DNA of 64,000 nucleotides. Origin: Cololabis saira. Taxonomy: Eukaryota > Chordata > Actinopteri > Beloniformes > Belonidae. The translations under genes were made by a program, and so were the position numbers. Shown one piece after another: positions 53,010-64,000 of this stretch (its first letter is position 1; every line of letters begins with the position of its first letter). The notes under the pieces were generated by a model. The model saw only the letters and a program-made list of their open reading frames with translations, was not told the origin of the DNA and did not search any database. The stretch lies in contig NC_084591.1 in the NCBI RefSeq assembly GCF_033807715.1, forward strand, positions 33,078,590 to 33,142,589, in the 5' to 3' direction.

Positions 53010-53580
53010 TTGAATATGTGGCTGTACAGCTGAAGGCCTCATCCAGAGTCATGTTTCTGAATGTTTACACCCCCCCCTCACACACACAAAAAAATACTGT
53101 GCAGACTTCTCGGTGAACTGCCGTCTATGATCTGTGTTGATTTAACAGTGTACTTATTGTTGGGGATTTTAACATCCATGTGGACAACTGTCAGGACAAA
53201 GGGACTAAACACCTGAGTTAACACACTGGACAACTTTGGGCTGACTCAGCATGTAACAGAGGCCACGCACAATGGGGGGGACACTCTAGACCTGCTGGTC
53301 TCTGAGGGTCTGAGCATCTCCAAGGTTACTGTGTCTGATGTGGGCCTGTCTGATCACTCCTGGTGTGGGTGTGTCTGGTCACTCTGATCACTCCTGGTGT
53401 GGGTGTGTCTGATCACTCTGATCACTCCTGGTGTGGGTGTGTCTGGTCACTCTGATCACTCCTGGTGTGGGTGTGTCTGGTCACTCCTGTATCTTCTTTG
53501 AGAAGACGATTTTCGTGGACCCAAATGTCTCGACAGTGATCTCTAAACGGTGTATAACTGAAAACAGTAGTGAGATCAGC
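53010..53580 (+). pseudogene. LINE endonuclease-domain fragment (degenerate)
   Basis: Across two frames the + strand reads VQLKASSRVMFLNVYTP near 53025, VGDFNIHVDN near 53162 and FGLTQHVTEATHNGG, DTLDLLVSEG and VSDVGLSDH between 53235 and 53358. GDFN and SDH are active-site blocks of the apurinic endonuclease domain of L2/RTE-type LINEs. Frameshifts and a minisatellite break the frame. Confidence 0.75.
53352..53487. repeat. Four tandem 34-bp units inside the LINE fragment
   Basis: Unit starts at 53352, 53386, 53420 and 53454 are exactly 34 bp apart. Each begins GATCACTCCTGGTGTGGGTG and continues TGTCTGGTCACTCT with few changes. Confidence 0.95.
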
Positions 53581-53837
53581 TGCACCTGAATATCAGAATC
53601 TGTAGTTCTACTGACTTTATCTCATTGTTCCAATGTCTTTCTTTTGTATTTACATTTTAAACCCTGCCCTTTATTTATGTTTTAATGTATTTGCAAAGCA
53701 CTTTGGATCACCTTGTTGTTGTGCTATACACAGTACTGCAGTTGAGGGGGGATGGCATCCCCACTGAAATAAAAACGGTCCAAATCATCCCCCCTGTAAA
53801 ACTGCCATCCCCCCTTTCCATCCCTTATGTCATTTCA

Positions 53838-54160
53838 TCAACATTTAGAGTCATCACCAGAAAAATAAAACCAGAAAAATGTGACAATTTACACCTGTTT
53901 CAGGTAAATCTTCACTTGAAATAAGTAGGAAAATCTGCCAGTGGGACAAGATTTATCTTCTCATTACAAGCAAAAAATCTTGTTCCACATGCAGATTTTT
54001 CTACTTATTTCAAGTGAAAATCTACTTGAAACGGGTGAAAATTGTTTTTTCCAGTGATGAGTCTTGTTTTAAGTGTAATGAGATTTTTTTTACTAAAATG
54101 AGACATTTTAACTAGAAATAAGACAAATATTCTTGTTAAGATTTAGAGTTTTTGCAGTGA
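53838..54160. mobile_element. Non-autonomous DNA element with TTTAGAGT inverted ends
   Basis: The left end near 53838 (CATCAACATTTAGAGTCATC) and the right end near 54140-54160 (AGATTTAGAGTTTTTGCAGT) are partly related. The interior carries paired complementary stretches such as CACTTGAAATAAGTAG and CTACTTATTTCAAGTG. This type is common in fish genomes. The family is not named here. Confidence 0.5.
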
Positions 54161-54599
54161 TCCATTTTACTTATCCTGTGAAGGACAGAGGCATATTGAT
54201 AAGTTCAGAAAACTGTTTTTTATTGTTGTGTTTTGATGTATTTGATGTAAGCCCAGTGGATATTTAAAGCTTACAGAAGGCTGCATTTAACTGCTGCTAT
54301 GTCATTCCTGCAGTATTTCTGCAGGTGTTTTGGTCAGTGCTATTATTTGTAATATATTATATTATTTGTAATCAGCACAAATTATCTGTCCCCATATGAT
54401 AAAATCCACCACCCCCCTGATTTTTTTTTACAACTCGAGTACTGTCTACCAGTGAATGTGAGAGTTTTCTTGTGTACACATAATTTGTTTGGAAAATTCA
54501 ATAAAACAATTTTCTTTTAAAAAATCAGGATAATGTCCTAGTATTTAAATATATCACTTAATCTTCTGCTGTTACCCACCGCCTAATTTAACTGACATC

Positions 54600-55202
54600 A
54601 GTTGAATAAGCTGGCACTTATTTTTGTCCACTTAAAGCACTGCATCCATGCCATCATGTGCGCGAGACAACTGTTCCAAAACATTCCCCATGGTCATGAT
54701 GTTCATATCTGCGCACGGCGCAATTACAATGCAGAATGCATTGTGATCCCTCAGTGGTGGCTGCGCACATCTGCGCAGTGGGTGGCACCGCGAACATGCT
54801 GTTTCTGAAAGACGGAAGTGAAATGCTACACTCAAGCTAGCGGGGAAGCGAGTTGTGAGAAGTTGAACAAACTTTTGAAATTAGCGAAATGAAGCGCCAC
54901 TATGAAAGTGGTGCTTCCAAAAGGAAGAAAAAGGAAGAGGCCAAATCAAAGGCTCACTCACTCACTCACTCACTCACTCACTCACTCACTCACTCACTCA
55001 CTCACTCACTCACTCACTCACTCACTCACTCACACACTCAGATATCTATCCCTCACTCAGACCTCTCTTTTAAAATATTCTTTAAATAAATACCTTGCTT
55101 TTTGATATACAATGGTGTGTTATCTGAAACTCATTGTTAAAAGTTCGATGGGCCTCCTAGATAATTTCGCCTTGGGCCCCCAAATGGCTAGGACCGCCAC
55201 TG
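54600..55202 (+). mobile_element. hAT-like element remnant with ZMYM1-like transposase start
   Basis: From 54889 the + strand reads MKRHYESGASKRKKKEEAK, like the N-terminus of ZMYM1-like (hAT-derived) transposases of fish. The frame then enters a (CTCA)n tract and ends. The right end, AAATGGCTAGGACCGCCACTG to 55202, resembles the terminal repeat of such elements. The left terminal repeat was not found, so the start coordinate is approximate. Confidence 0.55.
54953..55032. repeat. (CTCA)n microsatellite
   Basis: About 80 bp of CTCA tetranucleotide, nearly pure. Confidence 0.97.
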
Positions 55203-55204
55203 AC

Positions 55205-55423
55205 TTGTGGTTGTGACAAACGGACGCACCGCTGGGAGGCGCGCGTGTGTCGGCCCTCACTGCCTGACAGCCGTGGAGCAGCAGCAGCAGCGGTCCTGTC
55301 GTGGACAGACTTCACTCCAGCAGCGGAAACAGCAGCAGAAACAGCAGCAGTACCCGCGTCTCCGCCGCGGAGCTGCGTGAATGAGCCCCGGTTGTCCCCC
55401 GGGGGAGGTTTGAGGACGCGGAC
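55205..55423 (+). promoter_or_regulatory. myo5a: GC-rich 5' UTR/promoter of the class V myosin with a 10-codon uORF
   Basis: CpG-rich sequence with a CAG-rich stretch at 55278-55350. A short upstream frame, ATG at 55381 to TGA at 55411-55413 (MSPGCPPGEV), ends 10 bases before the main ATG. The transcription start is not determinable. Confidence 0.55.
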
Positions 55424-58400
55424 ATGGAGCTCTACTCCCAGGTAGGTCTCCCCAGCCGGGGGGGAAGTTAGACTAAAGTTAGACTAAAGTTAGTTTGGTG
55501 TGTTTACGAGCGTTTCCGCCGGTAAGGGTTTACTTCAGACGCGTTCGTTGTTTTTTTTAAGACTTCGAAGTTTCAGAATGATGATTTATGACTTTTTCTA
55601 TGAACCAAAGTTATCCATCCTGTCCACACTGAAGCCGAGGCTCTCTCTCCCTCTTTACCTCTCTCTCTCCCTCTGTCTCCCCCTCTTTCTCTCTCTCCCT
55701 CTCTTTTCCTCTTTCTCTCTCCCCCTCTCTTTCTCTCTCCCTCTCTATTCCTCTCTCTCTCCCTCTCTATTCCTCTCTCTCCCCCTCTTTCCATCTCTTC
55801 CCCTCTTTCCATCTCTCTACCTCTTTCCATCTCTCCCCCTCTTTGCCTCTCTTTCCATCTCTCTCCCCCTCTTTCAATCTATCCCCCTCTTTCAATCTCT
55901 CCCCCTCTTTCCATCTCTCTACCTCTTTCCATCTCTCCCCCTCTTTGCCTCTCTTTGCCTCTCTCTCTCCCTCTTTCCCCTTCTCTCAATAATAATAACT
56001 GTATTTGTCCCCAATGGGGCAATTAATTTTGCAGCAATATATACACATAGTAAAAAAAGACGAGTTTAAATCTAAAAATCCAAGCACCACAACAGCTACC
56101 CTTTCCTCATGGAATTGAGAAGGGAGATGCAGAAGGTACAAAAGAATATTTATGTCATGTGTTAGTTTTGACAAGTGGAAGTCTGAGCAATGTACCTGAT
56201 GGGAGAAACTGAAACTCTTGGTGTAGAGGATGGAACAGTCTGATAGGATAGTTGTTGCTTTCCTATACAGCTGTTTGTTATACAGGTCCCTCTCTCCCCC
56301 TCTCTCTCCCTCTCTCTCCCCCTCTCCCTCCCTGTCCCTGCCCAGCGTGCCCGTGTTTGGCTCCCCGATGCCGTGGAGGTGTGGCGGTCAGCAGAGCTGC
56401 TGCAGGACTACCGTCCCGGGGACACCAGGCTGTCTCTGCAGCTGGAGGATGGCACGGTGAGATGGACCCGCCCTGGAGATGGAGACACCCAGGGTGGGGT
56501 TGGTTGGGTGGGGTGAGGTGCATAAATCCCTCCGTTATGAAAGATTGTCCTGGCAGCCGTGTTGCTGGAGAAGTAAACAAACATTCCCCTGCAGGGAAGA
56601 ACCCAGTGTTCCTGTGTTGAACCCCACTAGAGCGACTGCTATAAGCCCCCAGCTGCAGAGTAGATGGACTGGAGGGTAACAGAGTACTTGGGAGGCGTTT
56701 CTGCAGCGCTGCTGCTCCTGCAGCGGCCCTGTCGAGTTGGGGCATGCACCAGATATGGAAATGAGGCCTGAAGTTATCTGAGCCGAGCACATTGGTCCTG
56801 TTGTTAGAGTTTTTCTTTCCTTCACCACTTGTTTACATTTGTATTTTCTGTCTTCGTCGCCTCCTCACAGGTTTAGCATTATTTTATGAGATGGAAGTGA
56901 CTTTTTTTTTTTTGATATCCTGTTTCCAGAATGTGGAACACAAAGTAGAGCAGGCCAGCAGCCTGCCGCCGCTCAGGAACCCCGACATCCTGGTGGGGGA
57001 GAATGACCTCACGGCCCTCAGCTACCTCCACGAGCCCGCCGTGCTCCACAACCTTAAAGTGCGCTTTATCGACTCCAAGCTGATTTACACGTACTGTGGT
57101 AATGATCTTCACCTCCTTTCACTCTCTCCCTATCTCCGTCCCCGTCACCGTAGACTTTGGAGCCGTGCACGCTGGACGTACTGCCATAACCTGCCGCGTA
57201 TCAGGCCCATGATCGGGATGAAGGCGGCCTGTAAAGGAGCACACGGCTGATAAAAACACTGCACTCTCCCCTCGGTGGACTAGTGGAAACATTAGTGTCA
57301 GGATATCTGAGCCTACGTTTCTTCTATTTGCAGTATAGGAGTGATGTTTTTTTAGGGCTGGGCGATATGGACCAAAAGTTATATCTCGATATTTTCTAGC
57401 TGAATGGCGATACTCGATATATATCTCGATATTTTTTCTGTGCCTTAATTGGGGTTTCCCCCAAAGCATTATAGCATAGCATCTCTGTTAGCTTCATTTT
57501 TTTCTGAGGCAAACCCTTAAAAAAACCTTCAGTTTTAATACAAAGGCTCGTGCCAAATGTCACACAGGTACCTTTGTTAACAGAGGTCTGCACAATATCA
57601 AAATGTATAAAACAAATGAAATAAAAATAAACTGCCTGCATATATAGAATAAAAATGCTTCTTGAATAAAATAAAACAAATATCCCTTTCCTGCATAACA
57701 ATTAAATTAAAATACACTGTGCAATTAATACAATGTAGACAGTAACAGGCCGACTTTTCCACTGAGGTTGACAGTTGTGCAAATAACAAAATATTTGTGC
57801 AAATCTCAAATAAAACATTCAAGTCAATTTGTCAAAATCATTAAATTTTTTTTTTTTTTTTTTTTAAGAAATCGATATAAACGATATTGTCTCGTACCAT
57901 ATTGCGTTTGAAAATATATCGATATATATTAAAATCTCGATATATCGCCCAGCCCTATGTTTTTTTATAAACTTTGAGAGCATGTGAACAAAGCTGAGAC
58001 TAATAATTCAGACTTGAAGATGGTGCTTATGATCCTTTACTCATGCATTTGCATCAGTGGCAAATAACAGCAGAGCTAAACTCCCGGTTTTCCTCCTGGA
58101 ATGCAGGGATCGTCCTGGTGGCCATCAACCCTTACGAGAGGGTGCCCATCTACGAACCCGACATCATCAATGCCTACAGCGGGCAAAACATGGGGGATAT
58201 GGATCCCCACATCTTCGCCGTAGCTGAGGAAGCATACAAGCAGATGTCCAGGTGTTTACCCACCAAAAAAACATTGTGTTTTACATTCAATGCCTCAAAT
58301 GTCCTTTATATTTGATATGTATGTGCTCACCGTTTCACGCAGAGATCAGAGAAATCAGTCCATCATCATAAGTGGGGAATCTGGAGCCGGAAAAACCGTC

Positions 58401-61400
58401 TCCGCCAAGTACGCCATGCGTTACTTTGCCACGGTCAGCTGCTCGTCGGGGGGGGCCAGCATCGAGGAGCAGGTTCTGGCCTCCAGCCCCATCATGGAGG
58501 TGAAGCTCAGGGGGGCAGGAGCAGAAACACGGCTCACGGCAGGTTCCCAGATCACCGTTTGTGCTTTTTTTGATTTCAGGCCTTTGGGAATGCCAAGACT
58601 ACGAGGAACGACAACAGCAGTCGCTTCGGGAAGTACATCGAGATCGGCTTTGACAAGAAGGACTGTATAATCGGGGCCAACATGCGGACCTACCTACTGG
58701 AAAAGTCTCGAGTTGTGTTTCAGGTAAAACTGCTCAAACTGGGCTGATTTAAAGCTTTTAAGACGTGATGTCGGGTTTTTAAAACATAACTATGGTGGAT
58801 ACGGTGACGATTATTTAAGATTAAGCCTGAATTGATCAGTGATCCTGTTTTAGCTGCACGTGGTTCCTGTTTTAAATCTGCTTCTCTCAGGCTCACGGAG
58901 AAAGGAACTACCACATATTCTACCAACTGTGCGCCTCCTCTCATCTACCAGAGTTCAAAGCCTTCAGATTAGGTCTGTGATGTCAGACGTCAGCTTCCTG
59001 TGCAGCATCGTCTTTAAATAATCGTCTCTAAATAAACGCTAGCACGCACGTAGTCAGAGCGATGACACCGTGTCTGTCTGTCCTGGGTTAAAGGGTGTGC
59101 AGATGACTTCCATGGCACTAACCAGGGTCAGAGTCCGGTCATCGCTGGAGTCGACGACGCCAAGGAGCTGTGCAGCACCAGGCGGGCGTTCTCACTCCTC
59201 GGTTGGTGGATGCAAACCTTCAGGGTTAGCTGACGTGATGGATCATCACTCATTGTTTTCATTGTCTCTTTGTAGGGATTTGTGAGACGAGTCAAATGGA
59301 CATTTACCAAATTCTGTCGGCTCTTCTCCATCTCAGCAATGTGGAGGTGAAAGAAATGTCATCTGACAAATGCAGCATCTCGGTAAACTCTTTTTTTTTT
59401 TTTTGAAATTCTCTTTTTATTTAGAACAGCAGTATTCCATCTTACACATTTATGCATTCAATCTTTAAACTTAAATGATTCTGTCCCTACTGTCCTCCAG
59501 GCATTTTTTATGAACAGTAATTGAAAACACTATCAGAAAGATAAAGAAAAAGAAAAAATAAAGAAAATAAAAATAAAAACCAGGGAGCGCACCCATGTTT
59601 ACAGTCATTACATCACATAAAAAAATAGTTCACATGAAATCGGATGTGATTGGTTTCACATACTCAGTCCATTTGGACCAGATCTTATAAAAGCTTTCTT
59701 TCTCAACCTTGAGGGAGGAAGAGATCTTTTCCATAACATAGATCTCGTAGATGATCCCAATCCAGTCGTCGATAGTGGGGGGTTCTACTTTCAACCATTT
59801 CCTTGTAAGACATTTCTTACTGGCTGCCAACAGTATAGTCAGCAGTTTTTTGTCTTTTCCATTCCACGTTTCGAACATTATGTCTCCCAAAAATAACGTT
59901 TTACAATTCAATGGCATGGTTACATTAAATATATTCTCCACATGCATCTGTATCTTCGGTAAACTCTTTTATCTTCGACCCTACATTTGACGTTGGAACA
60001 CGTTGGTCTGTCTTTGGGTGACGTGGTTTCTGTCGCTGTTTCCAGCCGGACGATGCCCACCTGATGGTGTTCTGCCAGCTGATGGGGGTGCCTTGTGAAG
60101 AAATGGCCCACTGGTTTTGTCACCGGAAACTCAAGACCACGACAGAAACCTTTGTTAAGTCCGTCCCCAAGAGTGGTGCGGTCCACGGCCGAGATGCCCT
60201 CGCCAAACACGTCTATGCCCGACTGTTCGGCTGGATCGTGGACGGCATTAACAAGGCCTTAACGTCTGCAGGGACACAGCGCTCCTTCATCGGCGTGCTT
60301 GACATTTACGGGTATGTTTCCATAGCTGGGTTCATGGTGTTTCCCACATCCTGCTCCGTCTGGCCACATGTGGAGTGTTTCAGCGTCCGTGTGTTTCAGG
60401 TTTGAGACGTTTGACGTGAACAGCTTTGAGCAGTTTTGCATCAACTATGCTAATGAGAAGCTTCAGCAGCAGTTCAACCAGGTACAACCTTTCACTCCAG
60501 CAGGATGTGCTTTTTTTTTTTTTTGTCAAAACATGTGAAAACTTGTGAATCACACACACCCCCCACACCCCTCCCTGCAGCACGTCTTTAAACTGGAGCA
60601 GGAAGAGTACATGAAAGAGGAGATCCCTTGGACGCTGATCGACTTCTATGACAACCAGCCCTGCATCAACCTAATTGAGGCCCGGCTGGGCGTTCTGGAC
60701 CTTCTAGACGAGGAGTGCAGGGTAAAAAGTCCCCACCCCTCCTCCACTGCAGCTCTATCCACGGCTCTGTGGACTCTCCTCCACACGCTGTGGAGTCTCT
60801 GAGTAATGCCGTGACTAACGGCTCTTAGTCATGCCTCTTCCTCTTCCCGCAGATGCCCAAAGGCTCTGACGACACGTGGGCCCAGAAAATGTACAACACC
60901 CTCCTGAAGCAGAGCGCTGGCTTTGACAAGCCCAGGTGGTCCAACAGCGCCTTCATCATCCACCACTTTGCTGACAAGGTGAAACCCAGTTAACGCGGCT
61001 CATGCTGAAGGGCGGCGGCGGCCCTGTGGTCAGCACGGCCCACAGAACCACGTCTCTGCATGTTAGAAGGCCATTTCAGTTCATTCTGGGCAGAACTGTT
61101 CAGCCTCTGAAGGACCTTTACACTCTGGGTCAAAGAGCACGGCGTGACTCGCTGCTTTGTGCCTAGGTGGAGTACCAGTGCGTGGGCTTCCTGGAGAAAA
61201 ACAAGGACACAGTCAACGAGGAGCAGATACATGTGCTGAAGAAAAGCAAGGTGACCAGATGTGCACCCTCACTTCTGTCTGTGTCATAACACCTCTTCAG
61301 CAGCCGACAGGTCCAGAGCTGCTCATTTTGAATTACCTCTGAGTCGTTGGTCCGTGGGCACACGCCCTGCAATTGTTCAGCTCGAACTATCGGAGGAAAT

Positions 61401-64000
61401 GCGCTCACGTTTGGGTTTTAGATTAAAACACTGCCACCTGGTGTTCAGTTTTGCTGTTTTAATCTTTCCAACTGGTCCTTTCAGTTTGACCTGCTGCTGA
61501 AGCTGTTTGAGGATGATAGTAAGGCGACGGGATCCGCTAGAAAACAGCCCAGCATCCCTGGAAGAGCTGGGAAAGCCCAGAGGGACAACAAGAGGACAGT
61601 TGGACTGCAGGTGAGAGCTTTACGGGGAGGCAACCTTTGAAAGTGTAACAGTGTTTGGCAGAGTTGTCGGTCTGCTCGTCTTCAGGAACGTTTGAAGGCA
61701 TTTCTTGTGTTTTCATCCAGTTTCGACAGTCTCTGCATCTGTTGATGGACACCCTGAATGCTACAACGCCCCACTACGTGCGCTGCATTAAACCCAACGA
61801 CAGTAAAACCCCTTTCTAGTGAGGATCTGTCTTCATTGGCACTCATCGTTGTCCTGATCCCCGGTTGAGAGACATGATTTTGTAACGACTGTCCATCCTG
61901 CTATCCGTTTCCTTGCATGAAGCCTGGATCCCGTCAGGACGGTGCAGCAGCTCCGGGCATGCGGCATCCTTGAAACAATCCGGATCTCAGCGGCAGGCTT
62001 TCCCTCCAGGTAACTCGTTTATCAGTAACAGAGTCCCAGGAGGATCGTTGATGCTGGTCCCATTTAACTGTTGAAATGACACATCCAACATCCTCACACT
62101 GCAGATGGAGCTATCAGGAGTTCTACAGCCGCTACCGGGTCCTCATGAAGCTGAAGGACGCCCTTCCCGACAGAAGACAAGCCTGCAAAAATCTCCTCGA
62201 AAAGCTAGTGAAAGTATGTTTTGAACACCGTGAACAAAAGCCGCCTCGTTTCTCCCTGAAACATCACACTTTTCATGCCGTGTCTCGCTCTCAGGACCAG
62301 GAAAAGTACCAGTGCGGCAAAAGCAAGATCTTCTTCAGGGCCGGCCAGGTGGCGTACCTGGAGAAGCTCCGTTCAGACAAGCTCCGCTCGGCGTGCGTCT
62401 CCATTCAGAAGACCATTCGCTGCTGGGTCGCCCGCAGGAAGTACCTCCGGATGAGAGAGTCGGCCGTCACCATTCAGAAGCATGTACGCGCTCACCAAGC
62501 ACGCAGGTAGGCGGAGACGATGGACGGCCGCAAAATCTAGATGTTCTGGAGCAGCAGAAACATTAAAAGGAGGAATCTTTTCTCTTCTTCTTTTGTTTGG
62601 GTCAGCTACACCAAATTCCTGCGGTGGACCAGAGCAGCGGTCGTCATCCAGCGTCATGTGAGAAAGTGGGCTTGTAGGAGACGCTACCTGCGGCAGCGCT
62701 CTGCAGCCGTCGCCATCCAGAGCCTCTGGAGGGCGCGCACGGCGAGACGGCAGTACTATAAGGTAAAGTCAAACCTAACAGTAACAGAAAAATATTGACA
62801 CTATCGTGTTTTTGATTCCTGCTGTCGACCCTGACGTCCGCCGCTTGTTTCCGTGCGTGCAGCTGGTGTATGAGCAGAAGGCGGTGGTCGTCCAGAAGTG
62901 GGCGAGACGCTGGCTGGCCAGGCAGCGCTACAGACGCGCCCTCGCCGCCGTCACCCTGCTGCAGAGCTGCGTGCGGCGCGTCCTGGCCAAGAGGGAACTG
63001 AAGAAGCTGAAGGCGGAGGCGCGCTCCGTGGAGCACTTCAAGAAGCTCAACGTCGGCATGGAGAACAAGATCCTGCAGTTGCAGCACAAGATAAATGAGC
63101 AGGTGGGTGGTGCGTGAGAGTCTGGAGTTCCCGGGCACGGTTGTGAGAACAGTGCAGACCGAGGTCGTTGGAGGTTGTCGTATCACATGGAGAGCATGAG
63201 TTTGTTTCCTCCCCCCTGCAGCACAGAGAAAACAGAGAGCTCAGTGAGCGGCTGGCTGCTCAGGAGAAGACGCACTCCTCCGAGAGAGACGGTCACAGCA
63301 GGGAGACAGAAAAGCTGCGTAACTCGGAGCACGAGGCCCGGGCCAGAGCAGAGAGGGTTCCTTCCCTGCTGGAGCAGCTCTCCGTCCTCCAGCACCAGCT
63401 GGACACCGTCCGCAGGGAGAGGGACGACCTGGAGGAGCAGACCAAGCTCTACAGGGAGCAGACGCAGCAGGTCGGCCCACGCCCTCACAAGCCTCACGAC
63501 GTGTTCTGTTGCTGGGTGTCTGGTCTGGTGGCATGAGGGATGAGAGACTGAGCATTTTACAAAGTGACTTTTAGTTGATTTTATGTAGAACTGTACATCT
63601 TCTACTCTTGTATGTAACAGCTGGGTTGTGTGTCATGAATATACACGGTGTGATTATCTAAAACCTGTCCAGGTGGTGGATGAGCTCAACACGAAGAACA
63701 GCCAGTTGAAGAGCAACGTGGACCAACTGAACGAGGACCTTCTCAGACGAGCTCGACAGGCGACAGGTATTCGTGCAGCTCACTCCAGATCCTAGCGGTC
63801 ACCAGGAATGGCCGAATGTGGAGGGAATAAAACCTGACTGTTTCCACTCAGAGTTTAACTTCGACAACAACCAACAACTGGAGAAGAACTTGACCGAGGA
63901 GCGTTCCCGCTACCAGAGTCTGCTGGGAGAGCACCTGGACCTGGAGGACCAGCACCGCCGCCTGCAGGAGGAGATGGACCTCAGCGCCGTGAGGACCTCT
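55424..64000 (+). CDS. myo5a: Class V unconventional myosin heavy chain, myo5a-like (3' end outside window)
   Basis: Twenty-four exons in window: 55424-55441, 56346-56456, 56930-57098, 58107-58251, 58343-58499, 58580-58723, 58891-58972, 59094-59201, 59276-59382, 60046-60311, 60400-60481, 60581-60721, 60853-60978, 61167-61250, 61485-61610, 61721-61818, 61923-62009, 62105-62213, 62295-62506, 62606-62762, 62863-63102, 63222-63470, 63673-63766, 63852 onward; 1087 codons so far of about 1850 expected. The motor keeps the P-loop GESGAGKT, switch [10 protein letters not shown], switch II DIYGFETF and the [15 protein letters not shown] block. Six IQ motifs (light-chain binding lever) and a coiled coil follow; the globular cargo-binding tail lies beyond the window. 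Class V myosins carry organelles along actin. MYO5A rather than 5B or 5C is favoured by [29 protein letters not shown] and the arpp19 neighbour. The exon 8 donor (GTTGGT) is weak. Which teleost duplicate it is cannot be told. Confidence 0.92.
55442..56345 (+). other. myo5a intron 1
   Basis: Mostly a long CT-rich low-complexity tract (55638-55988) and an antisense retroposon-like patch at 55990-56280 (TTTGTCCCCAATGGGGCAAT), then a second CT tract before the acceptor at 56345. Confidence 0.6.
55638..55988. repeat. Pyrimidine-rich (CT/CCCTCTTTC)n low-complexity tract
   Basis: About 350 bp of almost pure C and T on the + strand with loosely repeated CTCTTTCCATCTCTC units. Confidence 0.95.
57353..57957. 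mobile_element. 605-bp hAT-type MITE, myo5a intron 3
   Basis: Inverted ends TAGGGCTGGGCGATAT and ATATCGCCCAGCCCTA are perfect. The 8-bp duplication TGTTTTTT flanks them (57345-57352 and 57958-57965), though its low complexity makes it weaker evidence than the others. TATCTCGATAT-type motifs recur near both ends. No coding capacity. Confidence 0.88.
59390..59960 (-). mobile_element. 5'-truncated L1-like LINE, antisense, myo5a intron 9
   Basis: A poly-T run at 59391-59404 marks the poly-A end of a minus-strand insertion. The minus strand at 59630-59947 encodes [20 protein letters not shown] and then [20 protein letters not shown] and IWSKWTEYV, the usual C-terminus of fish L1-type ORF2. Everything upstream (endonuclease, reverse transcriptase) is missing, so it is a dead fragment. 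Confidence 0.8.

Noticed and set aside
53352..53487. Regularly spaced repeats considered as a CRISPR-like array
   Set aside because: Units are directly adjacent with no spacers, inside a LINE fragment of a vertebrate genome.
55424..64000. Assignment to myo5b or myo5c
   Set aside because: The helix after the IQ motifs and the ERSRYQSLL block fit 5A/5B and not 5[10 protein letters not shown] and adjacency to arpp19 favour 5A over 5B, though a diverged teleost duplicate remains possible.

Overview
The window is vertebrate nuclear DNA, almost certainly from a ray-finned (teleost) fish. It holds intron-rich genes with GT-AG splice sites, long AT-rich introns, many microsatellites, and fish-type LINE, Tc1 and hAT repeats. 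Five protein-coding genes lie head to tail on the + strand. In order they are rfx7 (7579-18233), protogenin prtg (23797-39395), rsl24d1 (42160-45340), arpp19 (48292-51102) and a class V myosin most like myo5a (55424 to beyond the window end). I joined the exons by hand. Every CDS keeps one reading frame, and each complete one ends in a stop: 1448, 1181, 166 and 112 codons, plus 1087 codons of the open-ended myosin.

Layout. Positions 1-7200 are intergenic and repeat-rich: a decayed Tc1-like element, two (AT)n tracts, LINE 3' ends and a 371-bp fold-back element. A CpG-rich promoter then leads into rfx7 (9 coding exons, 2.8-kb 3' UTR). About 2.7 kb of intergenic DNA precedes prtg (19 coding exons; 4 Ig, 5 FN3, one membrane span). 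Then come rsl24d1 (6 exons), arpp19 (3 exons) and myo5a (24 exons seen: motor, six IQ motifs, start of the coiled coil).

The genes do not form a pathway. They encode a winged-helix transcription factor, a neural/mesodermal surface receptor, a pre-60S ribosome assembly factor, a PP2A-B55 inhibitor of mitosis and an actin motor. Their order and orientation match human 15q21 read on one strand (RFX7, PRTG, RSL24D1, ARPP19, MYO5A), with the genes that lie between them in human absent here.

Main points for a second look: (1) an AT-AC, U12-type intron inside the DNA-binding domain of rfx7; (2) at least nine hAT-type non-autonomous insertions, eight with exact 8-bp target duplications, one carrying a BED-finger fragment; (3) a fold-back element built of about 15-bp units with a 9-bp flanking repeat; (4) three copies of a palindromic TA-flanked MITE, one split by a hAT insertion and with its right end turned into a (GT)n tract, another abutting the arpp19 promoter. 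I found no CRISPR, rRNA, tRNA or viral gene.
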